Shown: piece by piece, positions 29,155 through 39,785 of the stretch
How the letters are laid out: every line of letters starts with the position of its first letter
How positions within the stretch are numbered: position 1 is the first letter of the stretch
Program-made: the position numbers and the translations under genes
Notes under the pieces: generated by a model
Seen by the model: only the letters and a program-made list of their open reading frames with translations
Told to the model about the DNA's origin: nothing
Database searches by the model: none
Source: Norana najaformis
Taxonomy: Eukaryota > Annelida > Clitellata > Crassiclitellata > Hormogastridae
Length of the DNA stretch: 64,000 bases
Assembly (NCBI GenBank): GCA_964023275.1
Contig: OZ029919.1
Location: 9,564,202-9,628,201, forward strand
Direction of reading: 5' to 3'

Positions 29155-29888
29155 GTGACGCGCTGATCCAGGACTATCTGGCCTGCAGGGGATCCGCTCT
29201 GGCGCCGGTTCGAGGCAGAGAAGCTCGTGGAGTCCGATATATGACGCAGCAGTTTTTCAAGTTCAATACTAGGACAACCAGCGAATCGGCTGACACGAAA
29301 AAGCAGCAGAAAGAGAAAGTCATTGACGCTCTAGAGCGCCTGCCGGCGCAGATCGCGGAAGCCGAAGCCAACCCCAATCCGATTGCGGCACTGTTTGAGG
29401 AAGCAACCGCAACCCTGGCTGTGGACCCTGACAACGGTCTTGACGCCAAGACGAATAGAAAATATGGAATCAGGAATCCAAGCGAGCTCGTCCTAATAAA
29501 TCCAGAGGTCATGGGCGAGGTTGCCACACATGTCTCGAACTTTAACCGGTACGTATTCGGCCCTGCAAAGACGGGCAAAACGGGTGACGAGCGCATGGTT
29601 ACTGAACGACAGATGGATATCCTGCATGCACATAGAAAATTCATTCGTCTCCCATCATTCGCATCCCGCGCAGCGCAAGGGCACTCGACTGAAACTCCAA
29701 GGCAAACAGCGGCGACTTCACCATTGACCCCATGGCGCTGCCTGCCGGCCGGCAGACTAGGAGCATACAGGCTAAAGCATGCGGAAGACTCGTGCTCGAA
29801 GCTCCCGCTGACGAGACGTTGGACAAACTCATTACAAAGCGCTTTGTCAAGACCAAGCAGTGCACACAACAGGGAATACAGACCTTAA
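29155..29888 (+). CDS. Unassigned frame behind the packaging ATPase (215 aa from the ATG at 29241)
   Basis: An open frame runs from about 29155, with the first ATG at 29241. The N-terminal 130 residues have a balanced, coding-like composition: ADTKKQQKEKVIDALERLP, a charged segment, then PSELVLINPEVMGEV and SNFNRYVFGPAKTGKTGDER. GPAKTGKT looks loosely like a P-loop but sits after a helical region with no strand, so I do not call it one. The last 80 residues look frameshifted. Position and orientation suggest a structural or accessory gene of the Polinton-like element. I do not recognise a family. Confidence 0.4.
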
Positions 29889-30516
29889 AGAAGCTGGTGG
29901 AACTGGCCGTGTTGCCCGTTCACGGACAGAAAAGGTAGAAGCACCGTCTTATTAGAGGTGATGGAGCAGGTACCAGAGTACGACACTACAGCTACTCAGA
30001 CGCCCTTGTGCAGAAGCTGCAGCTTCTGGTGGCCTCTAGGACCACGGGCAATACTGGCCTTAAAAAATAAGTAGTCCTCGACGAACTACTGCGTTCAGAA
30101 ACAATCTCCAAGGAGTTGGCCCTCCAGTTGAACCGGAGGCTGTTCGCGACATAATATTTCGATCCCGGCTGGAACGACAAACATTGCTTCGTCAACATGG
30201 AGCCGTAGGGACGTCAGGAAAAGATCCTTGAGAAGATTCTTGACTTGACATTGCACCAGCAGCACCGGCGTGAGATTTTCACCGCAGTAATTTCCTCCCC
30301 TACCACCGACTAGACCAAGTTCTTCTAACCGCCGCTGTATCTTGACCACAATATGCGTTTTGAGCTCGCGCTTGTTAACCTTGAACATGCAATTTGATCC
30401 CCAACATCACCAGCACCAACTATAGGCCCAGCAGTGGCACGACGTGAAGGACGATCTCGTTGCCCTAAGGCAGCCAAGATTTTGCGCAGATCAATGCTGA
30501 AATTCGGCGAGTGTCT
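29889..30516 (+). pseudogene. Stop-interrupted coding-like remains of the Polinton-like island
   Basis: One plus-strand frame from about 30070 reads VLDELLRSETISKELALQLN and later coding-like pieces up to 30400, with several in-frame stops. No family is recognised. Confidence 0.3.
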
Positions 30517-30718
30517 GGTCTCTTACGTACCGGTGCTTTTCTTGGTCTGCGTTTGCACCTGCGTTAGGAACCGGTCTCTTACGAACCGGGGCTTCTCTTG
30601 GTCTGCGTTTGCACCTGCGTTAGGATCCGGTCTCTTACGTACCGGGGCTTCTCTTGGTCTGCGTTTGCACCTGCGTTAGGATCCGGTCTCTTACGTACTG
30701 GGGCTTCTCTTGGTCTGC
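30517..30718. repeat. 56-bp tandem repeat, 3.6 copies
   Basis: Units starting ggtctcttacg(t/a)accgg lie at 30517, 30573, 30629 and 30685, each 56 bp apart, with the last truncated. Identity between units is very high. The minus strand resembles a repeated Asp/Gln/Lys-rich peptide, but 56 is not a multiple of three, so any ancestral coding frame is lost. Confidence 0.9.
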
Positions 30719-30879
30719 AATAGGATCCGCGGTGTCTTCCTTTTATCTGTTCCTACCGTCTTAATTTCGACAGGAAGTAATGCAGCCTCGTCTTTCCCCG
30801 AGTATAGCACAACCTTTATCTTCTCACCGTCTATCAGTCCGTCTCGCGACGCGCCACGCTGGGTCCTCGTCCCGCGCAC
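30691..30879 (-). pseudogene. Coding-like minus-strand fragment next to the 56-bp array
   Basis: The frame reads SRDGLIDGEKIKVVLYSGKD and EAALLPVEIKTVGTDKRK. Strand-like alternation suggests real protein ancestry. It continues into the repeat array before stopping. I do not recognise the family. Confidence 0.35.
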
Positions 30880-31195
30880 GACCGCAATGCCAGTCTCTGG
30901 CCAGGACAGCGAATGATTCGGTTGTAGCTCTCCGGGTAGAACACTGGCCTTTTACCAGCGATTACGCAGACTTATGTTCGAACGCGGCAGTGGGGGTTAA
31001 CTTCCGCGAGTTTCCTACTCGTTTTACACAGACATATTTTACATAAGACTAACGAACGGGGTCCTTCCCCGGGTTCTGTCCGACCCCGACGTCCCAACCC
31101 TCGTGACTCAGACCGTCTCGCGATCTACGGCAGAGTGGGCCCTCGCCCTGCCGGATCCATGCCGTCAGCCCCAAACCAGACAATGAATGCCCCTC
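30834..31195. repeat. Two diverged direct copies of an about 90-bp segment
   Basis: 30834-30935 and 31109-31195 share cagtccgtctcgcgac / cagaccgtctcgcgat, a ctgggtcctcgtcccg / gtgggccctcgccctg block and an ...cagacaatgaatg-like end. They are about 275 bp apart. Confidence 0.5.
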
Positions 31196-31214
31196 CGGGA
31201 GCGCATTGATTAGC

Positions 31215-31318
31215 CTTTTTCCGGACTCTGTCGTCCGTATATTTGTATCGTAACCGGGACCGTATCGAACACGGGCTTTTCCGGACTTCACCTTCGTCCG
31301 TATATATTTGTATACGCT
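31215..31318. repeat. Short direct duplication, about 60 bp apart
   Basis: tttttccggactctgtcgtc-cgtatatttgtat near 31215-31250 recurs as cttttccggacttcaccttc-gtccgtatatatttgtat near 31277-31314. Confidence 0.5.
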
Positions 31319-31420
31319 ATGAATTCGCTCAAAAAACACTTTAACTCGTATATGTGAAGGCACGCAACCATCCTTCATGACACATGTACTGCAGCACACG
31401 ACCCCTCTTGAATGATCCAC

Positions 31421-31613
31421 CGTATCAAAAACAGCAAATAAGTCGAGAAGAACAAGTCACCTACCCATATCCATACAGCACAAAATGTCATTACGAACAG
31501 CAAGAAGAGCGGATTCTGTTGAACGAAACTTACGGTATGCAGATTAAAAGGGGGAAAATAGTGAGTTGACAGATAGGCAGAGGAGTTCGTTTGGTAGGTA
31601 GATATATGTGTGT
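31421..31613. other. Unassigned stretch
   Basis: Nothing recognised. Confidence 0.3.
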
Positions 31614-31755
31614 TTATTTGGTAGATAGATGTGCTTGCATACGATTCATAACTATTCGTTCAAGAATTTTAGAAACAAAATTCAAACTTGAGATGGGTCT
31701 GCAATTAGACGGCTCACTTGAGTCAAGAGAGGGTTTCTCTAGCAGAGAATGTAAA
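31614..31755 (-). pseudogene. LINE reverse transcriptase N-terminal fragment
   Basis: The minus strand reads LLEKPSLDSSEPSNCRPISS then NFVSKILERIV, the first conserved block of CR1/Jockey-type reverse transcriptases (LLKKP...NYRPIS...SK..E). It is cut off on both sides. Confidence 0.7.
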
Positions 31756-31802
31756 TAATATGTGTTGTATAGTATGTATCGCTTAAAAGCCATGCAAACC
31801 AC

Positions 31803-32264
31803 AAATTACAAAGTGATAGATGGAACTTTTTGGAGCAGTCTAAAGTAGGTCAACCACGAGGTTGGAGTGGATGCACATAACATCAGATCACGCGTGTAAT
31901 TCAATCCGACGCGTGGCTGGCCCAGACGCGGGAGTGTAGGGTGTATACAGGAGCCAGACTATGCGCTAGAGGGGCAGCCAGGGATTCCATACATCAGAGG
32001 TTCTAACTTTCCACACCATAAAAATATTACATTATTTAACTCCACTTCGTTTTCAAGGTAATTTGTATATATGTATATGTATACACATGTATAGAACAAT
32101 TCACCATATACATAGTCTTTCATTCATTCATTCTCTGTATCGTAGATTGCATATTGTATTTTCTTGTTGACCCTTGAGAATACGAAATAGAAAAACAGCC
32201 ATAAAACGGGGAAAACCAAAGATAAATTAAAATGAAGATAAATATAAAAAAAATTAGAATGACA
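31803..32264. other. Gene-free stretch
   Basis: No coding or repeat structure supported. Confidence 0.4.
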
Positions 32265-32287
32265 AAGAGCCACCAAAAGGAACAGAT

Positions 32288-32460
32288 ATGGCCAATAAAA
32301 AAGGCCTTTAAGGCCAATCAAGAGTGCCGTTATGCAAACCTAAGGGCCAATATGACCATAAAAGCCGATATGGCCAAACAAAAGCGCCGATTAGGCCAAC
32401 CAAAAGAGCCATTGTGGCCATTCAAAAGTGCAATTACGGCCAACCAAAATGAAAATTGTC
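32288..32460. repeat. Decayed 22-bp tandem repeat
   Basis: The word ggcca recurs at 32290, 32312, 32372, 32394, 32416 and 32438 in a 22-bp register, with two more damaged units between. The approximate unit is ggccaaccaaaagngccgat. The 114-codon plus-strand frame over it is a by-product. Confidence 0.7.
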
Positions 32461-32830
32461 AAAGAAAATGTCAACGAAAGATGTCAACGAAAGATACCAA
32501 CAACACAGCCATTCGAACAAGATCACCAGCTTCCGACCTGCCTCACAACAACGTCAACACGTTATCGAAAAATTAGACATCCTAAACAACGAGAAAACCT
32601 GAGCTGAAAATAATCAAGTGAAAACGACGGACAGAAAATAACCCAACGGAAACCTTGATAATTAGTTTTAAAAAACCTCATGTTTTAAAGATGTCAGTGG
32701 CCTCAGATGCCAAAAAATCATCATCATCTTGGCATTCGCTACCCAAGGGGAAGGTCGGTCATTGCAGGATCCCGGTTGACAGACATATCGACAACACGTA
32801 TGTAAGCCTACACATAAGCCACGTCAATAT

Positions 32831-32831
<1 letters not shown>

Positions 32832-32879
<48 letters not shown>

Positions 32880-33512
32880 AAGACAGACAGACACACACAC
32901 ACACAGGAGCAAAACAAGAAAAAAACGAGCGGAGGAAAGGAAGGGAACGAACGGGTACTTGAATGCAAAAATGGTAGAATGACGGACTAGGGGACGAAAG
33001 GCTGAACGGATGGAAGGAGGTAGGACAGGAGTGGTGGAGGGAAGGAAAGAATGGAGGGATTGATGGAGGGATGCAGTGACTGAGATACGGAGGCGATTTA
33101 GGATTACGACGATTTAAAGAGACTTGCCGAATAATCGGTCTTCAGTGCAGCGCGTAAGCTAGTGTATTATTCGGTGGCCAAAGTGTCAGATCTTGTCAAA
33201 GCCTTTCTTAAACACGGGATACGTGGCAATACATCGTTAGCTATCATCACTTCTTTTATACTCGTTTCCAGTCGTAGGGTATTATAGGCCACATACAGTA
33301 AGACAATGGAGATAAATTAATTGTCCATGATCAAAGGAACGACCGACTTTGGGACCTCGCGGCAATTCGGGTTCTCTGAGTTGTAGATTCTGGGAGTGAC
33401 TACAAATGTAATGTAATCTTCGAAATTTCTCAGCGCCATAGGATATCTGCATCAGGGAGATCACATTCCAAGCGCTGTATCAAATCAGGTCCGCAATAGC
33501 AAGGTTGTTTTA
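32832..33512. repeat. Dispersed 0.7-kb repeat, copy 2
   Basis: Partner of 12522-13193, starting at a (GACA)n-(CA)n microsatellite and ending at aaggttgtt. Flanks on both sides are unrelated to copy 1. Confidence 0.7.
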
Positions 33513-33567
33513 AGTCAGTTTTGGTGCACAGGGCAGAATCCAGGAAGTAGCATAATACAGTTTTGCT

Positions 33568-34035
33568 TTTAAGCCAGTTCTAAATGCCTATTAGTTCCAA
33601 AACACTTCTAAATTACTATTGCTGCTAAAACAGCTATGAATTACTATCGCTTTAAATCCACCCTGAATGGTCGTCGTTTAAAGCAACTAAATGACTAACA
33701 TTATATAAACCTACTATAAATTAGCAATGACTTTTAAAACATCATATAGAAATATGATTAATTTTTAAATTAACCAAAAACGAGTGTCTCTTTAATTAAA
33801 GCATTCTAAATGACTGTTGGTTTAAAACACAACTAAGTTGCTTTCAAAAAGTTTGTAATTATAATTTTAAAATATTATTTAGTATAGGTTTAAAGAGGTC
33901 TAAGTGCCTCGTTTAGCACGACTTATAAGTAGTGGTTCTATAGCCAATCATAAGTACTGATTTGGAGAAATTCTAGCGGACCTTTTAGGTTACCACAAGT
34001 AGCCATTCTTTAGAATCCATTTAGAGAAAGTCAGG
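33568..34035. repeat. Heavily decayed tandem repeat of about 27 bp
   Basis: Repeated but diverged phrases of the form tttaaaac..ctaaatgact.ttg occur about every 25-31 bp, for example at 33579, 33607, 33633, 33660, 33687 and 33803. I count about 16 possible units. Confidence 0.5.
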
Positions 34036-34754
34036 GGACAGCTATTGGAATTCTTATTCATACTCGAACCATCCAACAAATTATATTGACATATGAGCCT
34101 TTATTAGCAACAGAAATGATCAAACAATACTTGATAACAATCACAAATTTTTTTTGAATTACCAATTCTTGTATTTGTTTAGTCTCTGAAATATTCGAAA
34201 TCAGCAAAAGTTACAAAGGGCGTAGCAATTTAGTTTTGAATATTGCCAAATTTCAAAATCTGATTACCTGGAGTAGGATATTTAACTGTTTGAGGCCTAT
34301 TTCGTGCGTATTCAGGAATGTGTGCGATTTTGGTATGGTCAGATGCAAAACAGTGAAGGCAGTATGGACTAGGAAAGGAGTTACGATTGTGAGAATTTCT
34401 GCTCGCTAAAAGAGCCAAAGATTGCGTATTACAATGTAATGTGGCTTTTCCCATTTGCTTAGCAGTTATACATTAACGTATATACATTATATACGAGTAT
34501 ATACTTGCTGTATATTTTGATGAGGAGAGGCATACAATGGAACAAAATTTCTATCTAACTCATTTGCATATATTACATTTATACAATATTCTGTGTTATT
34601 AGTTTCAAATAAAGGAATCTGAGCAATATATAATGAATATTTAAGGTTTTCCACATTTAAATCGTTTAGAAAACATTGGTAATGGCTAAAACGCTGTGGA
34701 TTAATGCTCTGAAAGTGAGAGATGGCGAAAACACAATATAGAAAGCAGTAACTA
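34036..34754. other. Gene-free AT-rich stretch
   Basis: No recognisable content. Confidence 0.4.
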
Positions 34755-35020
34755 TCAGACTTTATTGTTAACAATATTTAAATTTGTTCTCTTTTTAGAA
34801 CAATATTTAAAGTTGATATTTTTTTTAGCTATCCAAGGAAGAGTAGATGTAAATGACGACCCTTCAATAGGATCAGGTGCTGCCGTGCATAACTGCACTT
34901 TGTCTACATTGTCGACTTTCCAACCCGAACCTTTTTTTACAAGAGTGTTAATGCCCCAAACTACTTTTAGCAGATTCCAATTGCTCGGCAGCCTAAAAGG
35001 CATTTGTCCGGGTGGCAGTT
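34755..35020 (-). CDS. Possible unrecognised exon
   Basis: The minus strand has a splice-acceptor-like aaatcag just before 35020, then an open frame reading LPPGQMPFRLPSNWNLLKVV and VQLCTAAPDPIEGSSFT before becoming low-complexity near 34800. I know no family for it and see no clear donor. It may be an exon, a repeat-encoded fragment or chance. Confidence 0.2.
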
Positions 35021-36240
35021 CTGATTTAAAGTAAGCTGTAGTGGACGCATTACCTTTAGGGCTTTCACGAAGAAATCTGATATCTATTGCAAGGCAGGCC
35101 TACCATTTGAGGGGTCTAAAACCAATCACAATATGACTTGATTAATATATACAATAGGCTGTGATCTAATGATCAGTAACGATGAGTGTGTTTGTATGTG
35201 CATGTGTATGATATGAGTGTGTATATGCATGTCTTTGGACAGAATTAAATTCTTGTTTTTCCAATCAAAGTGGAATTTACTTATCAGATTATTCGTATAC
35301 ATAGGCCTACCTCTGATCTCTCAGACAAGTTTTCAGTCTCTCTAAAACTGTGCTTCAAACTTAGCACATCAGACCAGGATCGATTAAATCAGAGTCGACT
35401 GAAATGACTTTTTTACGAAGATGTTTTGAATTGACGTTCTAAGACGTTGCATCAACTGTTTTCTATCACAGTCTTGCCCCAGACTTAAGCTATCATCATT
35501 CGTCACCTCTGAAGTTCTTATTCCGTAGTAGTTGGAAAGGCAGGCCTCTAAAGCAATTAGGTGCTGCGATAGAAGTTCCTTCTGGCGAGTAGTCTGCGGA
35601 CACTGCTCTCCCTGGCGATTAGAGAAGGAACGTAGTAGGCCTACATAGCTTGGACCCTCAGAATCAGCAGGATGCCCATGATACCGATGTAACGCAGGCT
35701 GCCATGTAAAGACATTCTAAACTTGTAGTGAAATATTGTTAATAAAATGCTTATAAACTTAACGGACCTCATATAAATAAATTATGGAATTTTAGGGTTC
35801 AAAGGTCCAATAATCTTGACTTGCCAGGGGCCACCTGATTTACCCGGTAACCCTAATGGCCAGTCCGGACCTGGTGCAGAAACATGACTACCTACTAGGT
35901 CTTGACGCGCTTCTGGTAGAACATTATAATTTTTAAAAATAAATTTTCGGGAAAAGGCTGTTCTAGAAGGACGGTCGAGTGCAAGGGAAAGAAGGCACCA
36001 GCAGAAGATCATGCGCTACAAACTCAATGATCATGAAATGAAATCGGACAGAATTAGTTGATAAATTGCAAATTAATAAGAAATTACACCATATTAATAA
36101 GCAATTGCACCACACCAATAGCAAATCACACAACATAATGAATTGCATATCTTTACAAACAGCTAGTTTGTAAATGCAGCAAAAAAACAGACGTAAAATG
36201 TTTTAACCCAATTATTCTGAACAGATAAGTTTCACCAACT
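35021..36240. other. Gene-free stretch
   Basis: No supported gene. A glycine/proline-rich minus-strand frame at 35782-36012 is not periodic enough to be collagen. Confidence 0.4.
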
Positions 36241-36295
36241 GAATTGTAATTGTAATTGGAAATTTATGTAACGCCGAGCTGATGTTAAATGTCAT
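36241..36295 (-). repeat. Retroelement tail with (ATTGTA)n
   Basis: gaattgtaattgtaattgga is followed by aatttatgtaacgcc. This has the same layout as the tail at 38555 and fits a minus-strand LINE or SINE 3' end. Confidence 0.45.
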
Positions 36296-36530
36296 TTAAA
36301 ACAAAACGTTCATCAGTTAGCAAACAATGCTCAGAGAAACAGAAATATCAGCAGAAGTAGCCTCGCACACCCACACACGCTTAACCTAACCAACCGGTTC
36401 CCGTCTAGAATTGGCAGATGACAACATATTCAGAGTTCCAGGAACGAGCAGCGTCGAAGACGTAGAACGACGAAGAGCGATAATGTCCTCGGTTTACGAT
36501 AGCACCACCACCCAACGCGGTTCCTCTTAC

Positions 36531-36713
36531 GTAGTATACTCGGCGTCCGGACATCATTCGAGCCACAGGTCGATCTGCAAGAAACAGCCATTCGATTGGC
36601 TGTAGCATCCCTTTCTGGTAGACGGTCGATGCCATACAGAAGTTTTGTCTCTTTTCGCCTTTCCACGGCATGGATAGGTATTTAGGCCCTAGATGTGAGC
36701 CGCGACGGTCCAT
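36531..36713 (-). CDS. Possible 61-codon exon with splice-like borders
   Basis: On the minus strand, gtttcag precedes an ATG at 36713, and TACTAC then GTAAGAGG marks a strong donor after 36531. The 183 nt between are open and in phase, reading MDRRGSHLGPKYLSMPWKGE and later QPIEWLFLADRPVARMMSG. I do not recognise the protein. No neighbouring exon is identified, so it may be a stray exon or part of a repeat. Confidence 0.3.
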
Positions 36714-36739
36714 CTGAAACTTGTCACCCCTTGATTAGA

Positions 36740-37300
36740 GATGGGCTGTTCCAAGGATATTCAAAGGGGAGTTAATCAAAGTTCTTTCTCTAACAAGTAA
36801 CTCTCTACAATACTCCCACCCATCTTCGCTAACTTTTTACCATTTAATCACTGCTCTATCCGTTCACCTTCTTACCTCACTCCTGCCTGTCCCCAGTAAC
36901 TACTCGTCTTAAGTTCTCTAACTGATCCATATTCCACACTTCATTTTGACCATGGAACGATCTCCCGCCTGAATTTCGCAAATTCACTGTTCATCTATCT
37001 CTTCAGTGGTTCGTCCACCATCATCTGTCTCAAGCCACTCTATCTATTACTCCTCAGGCCTTCAATTCAAATCTAATCAAGTCTCACCTTTCAAGAAATC
37101 TTACCCTGATCTATTGAATCCATAGTTTTCCCATTTCTCCCAACCTAACGACAACCCAGCTTCTCTGTCCTCTTCTGTATCTGGTCTTATGACTACTGGA
37201 CTTTGTTCTTCACATGATGTCTTTGGACCCCTCTGACTTGACGCAGTGCTTGTGAAGGAGCTGGTATCATACGCTTAGCGCTTTGAAAGTCTGAAAACTT
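36740..37300 (+). pseudogene. LINE C-terminal relic
   Basis: The frame at 36952-37117 reads PWNDLPPEFRKF and later ALSITPQ-like residues, AFNSNLIKSHL, then a stop. This is the typical end of a CR1/Jockey-type protein. Upstream sequence is frameshifted. Confidence 0.55.
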
Positions 37301-38550
37301 AAAATCCACATCAAACTCGTGTAAATATCACTGAAATGCCAAACTGATCACAATAGCAGTCCGAACACCAAAGAATTATCGAACGAATTGATCCGCTTCG
37401 AGATGAACTTTAAGACAAAATGAATAGCGGCGAAAAAAGAACAAAAATACTTTGCTAGAAAATTTTTATTATATGTATTCTATATAAAATTAATATCACT
37501 GAAAGTTTTAAAGCAGTAAGATAATACCTCAAAAAACTGTTGTTGTCAAGCGGGCCCTATGTATGGCAGCAGCAGACAGCAATACTCCATAATGATCACT
37601 AACCTGCTTCTCTGGCGATAAAGGACAGTGAGGCACTGGAAGATTAAGGACAATTTATCAAATGATTAGTTCATAGCTTCATTTAATATTTTTGCAGTAA
37701 TTTTTTGAATGCTAAAGATATTTTGAATAAATGACTATTGTAAACTGACATGAAACTAACTCATGTGTTACAGAAAAATCCCTAAGTTGATTTATGTACT
37801 TGTTTTCGCCCAGGGGTCGGATTGCAAGCTGTGGTATATTACAGCTCTGTCACTGATAACGTAATAGAGACCCCCTGTTTTTACGAGCAACTGCCTTGGA
37901 TGGTGATGTGTTGCTGCAGTTGCCAATGGTACCGATAGCAAAGTAAAGTTACTGTCTCGATTCCCATCTCAACAGCTGTTGTTGGGGTGAACAAACGAGA
38001 GATTTTTCTATTTAGAGTGAATGGCCTTTTAAGCCTTTACAAGAGCATGGAAAGTTCTCTAATAGATCAGTAGGATAGAGAAGAAACCCAGACGGGGATA
38101 GACAGGTAGTCTGAAAGAAAGACATGGAAACACAGGAATGAGGGACAGGAAGAGAGAAAAAGACATACGGAGACAGACAGAGATATAGGCAGACAGAGTA
38201 ATGAGTGAAAAAAACAGCGAGAAGAACCAGGGAGGATGAGAAGGTCAGGAGAAAGGAATGATCGAAAGATAGAAATTGCCAGAGCAAGGATTGTAAAAAA
38301 AAAACAGAAAGGACAGCTGGACAGTTAGAGAAACATGAAGAGATATAGGAGAGACAGAAATAATGCTCCACCCTTTGGCTATCCCTCCAAAACTAAACCC
38401 TAAGAACGTTAAAAGCAAGTGTACGTTTATCTTGTCTGGGCCAAATTCCGGCATCTGATTGTTCATCCTAGGTTAAATCATGGCTAACTCCTTGAATAAG
38501 TAAATGTCAAGACATTCTACTACTCACTCTAGTTCCTAATTCCCTGTGTG
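37301..38550. other. Gene-free stretch with a purine-rich patch
   Basis: 38080-38360 is rich in AGA/GGA words on the plus strand. The Phe/Leu/Ser-rich minus-strand frames over it are compositional. Confidence 0.5.
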
Positions 38551-38554
38551 TGTT

Positions 38555-38685
38555 AGAATTGTAATTGTAATTTGAGATTTATAAAGCGCCTCTTAGAGGA
38601 TAAACTCAACAGAGGTGCTTCCGACCCGTAGGAGTAAAATCACTGTTAAACAGTAGTCTTCAGGCGCCTACGGAACACTGAGAGA
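38555..38685 (-). repeat. Retroelement 3' end with (ATTGTA)n tail
   Basis: aattgtaattgtaatttgag precedes ttataaagcgcctcttagag, the same tail layout as at 36241. Confidence 0.5.
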
Positions 38686-39112
38686 GGTAGAGAAAGGAGC
38701 TCATTCCTTTTCAATTGTACTTTTCCACTGCAGAAGAATTCTTAAGAACTTTCAGTGGTCATTTTTTCATTTGCCTGAGTTATTTACAGTAAGAGTCTTT
38801 ATCTCTTTTGGTTCATTTAATGTCCAGTGTCAAATGAACTGACATTCTGGAAATCATTCATTCTTGTAGCTCTAGATTATGATGCAATCACGGAACTGTT
38901 AAGCAGTGTGATTCCAGTAGAAGAGATTTTGTGACGATGATTGATTTTTGTTGCAGAATATGAAAACAAAGAGTCCACAATATTCCAGGCTGGAGCATAT
39001 CTAATTTTTTTATTTGCGTTAACCAAGAAACTTTGGATTTGTTTTTAGTTTTTAATGTAAAGTTAAAGGCAAAAGAGTTTCTGTAGAAACTACTCACCAC
39101 GTTCATCGAGCC
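38686..39112. other. Gene-free stretch
   Basis: Nothing recognised. Confidence 0.4.
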
Positions 39113-39181
39113 CATATTGGGCCCATAGCTGGTCACTAGTTGACACCAGTGACACAAAGCGGGCCAGCTGTGGGCCCAATA
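39113..39181. repeat. Inverted repeat, 18-bp arms
   Basis: tattgggcccatagctgg (39114-39131) pairs with ccagctgtgggcccaata (39164-39181) with one mismatch and a loop of about 32 nt. It could be a small hairpin MITE remnant. Confidence 0.6.
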
Positions 39182-39649
39182 AATGTGGCTGTTTGGGCAG
39201 GAACAGGACCCGTGCTTGAAGGATCCTCTGGCTGAAGCACCAACACAACATCTGCAATCCAACAACAGGAAATCTATTTCGGCTGTGTCCCTGCAGTTAA
39301 CTGAAATGCTGGTCCTGATTAAGATAAATTTTGTTCACATCAAGATTACTGAAAGTCCATCTAAGCAGCTGCTGTGACTTTTGCAACTTGCTTAGGGCAG
39401 TATGTTTGTATATTGACTGTCGCTGTTATCCATCAGTACAACTTAGTGCCAGTGTGAGCTAGCAGGTAAACAGGAATTCCAGCCTAACACTGGACCAACA
39501 CCAAGAACCATGGGATTTTCCATTCCCAACTAAGGCCACTGGTGTAGTAACCCCTTCTGCATCCTGGAACATGAAGCATTTTCCTTTTGATTTAAATTAA
39601 AAAGTAAACATAAATGGGGTTCAAAACCTGAAGATAATGAGAAAGATTA

Positions 39650-39785
39650 TGAATGTATGTATGTACCGGGTATGTATGTATGTATGTACGTATGTATGTA
39701 TGTATGTACGTATGTATGTATGTATGTACGTATGTATGTATGTATGTGTGCAATGCACACATACATATATACTGTGTATGTATGT
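39650..39785. repeat. (ATGT)n microsatellite
   Basis: Runs of tatgtatg with acg interruptions. Tyr/Val/Cys/Met frames over it are artefacts. Confidence 0.9.

Larger units (their letters stand above)
27234..31420. mobile_element. Decayed Polinton/Maverick-like (adintovirus-like) element
   Basis: This GC-rich island in AT-rich flanks contains a truncated rve-type integrase on the minus strand (27234-27533), a broken A32/FtsK-like packaging ATPase on the plus strand (28480-29125), an unassigned 215-codon frame behind it and further broken coding-like sequence. Integrase plus packaging ATPase is the signature of Polinton/adintovirus elements. I see no terminal inverted repeats, protein-primed DNA polymerase, protease or capsid gene, so the limits are provisional. 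Frameshifts and stops indicate an old, inactive copy. Confidence 0.65.

Noticed and set aside
29174-29869. 231-residue minus-strand frame
   Set aside because: It overlaps the better plus-strand frame, has a Cys/Ser/Ala bias typical of the antisense of GC-rich coding DNA, and shows no family motif.
30916-30995. Functional tRNA gene
   Set aside because: A- and B-box-like words are present, but the acceptor and T stems do not pair and the anticodon stem is weak; at most a degenerate tRNA-derived repeat.
27234-31420. Bacterial contamination as the source of the GC-rich island
   Set aside because: It contains animal-type element genes, a host LINE tail at 27536 and eukaryotic repeats at both sides; read-level data would still be needed to exclude a misjoin.
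35782-36012. Collagen-like minus-strand frame
   Set aside because: Only one or two Gly-X-Y triplets; no periodicity.
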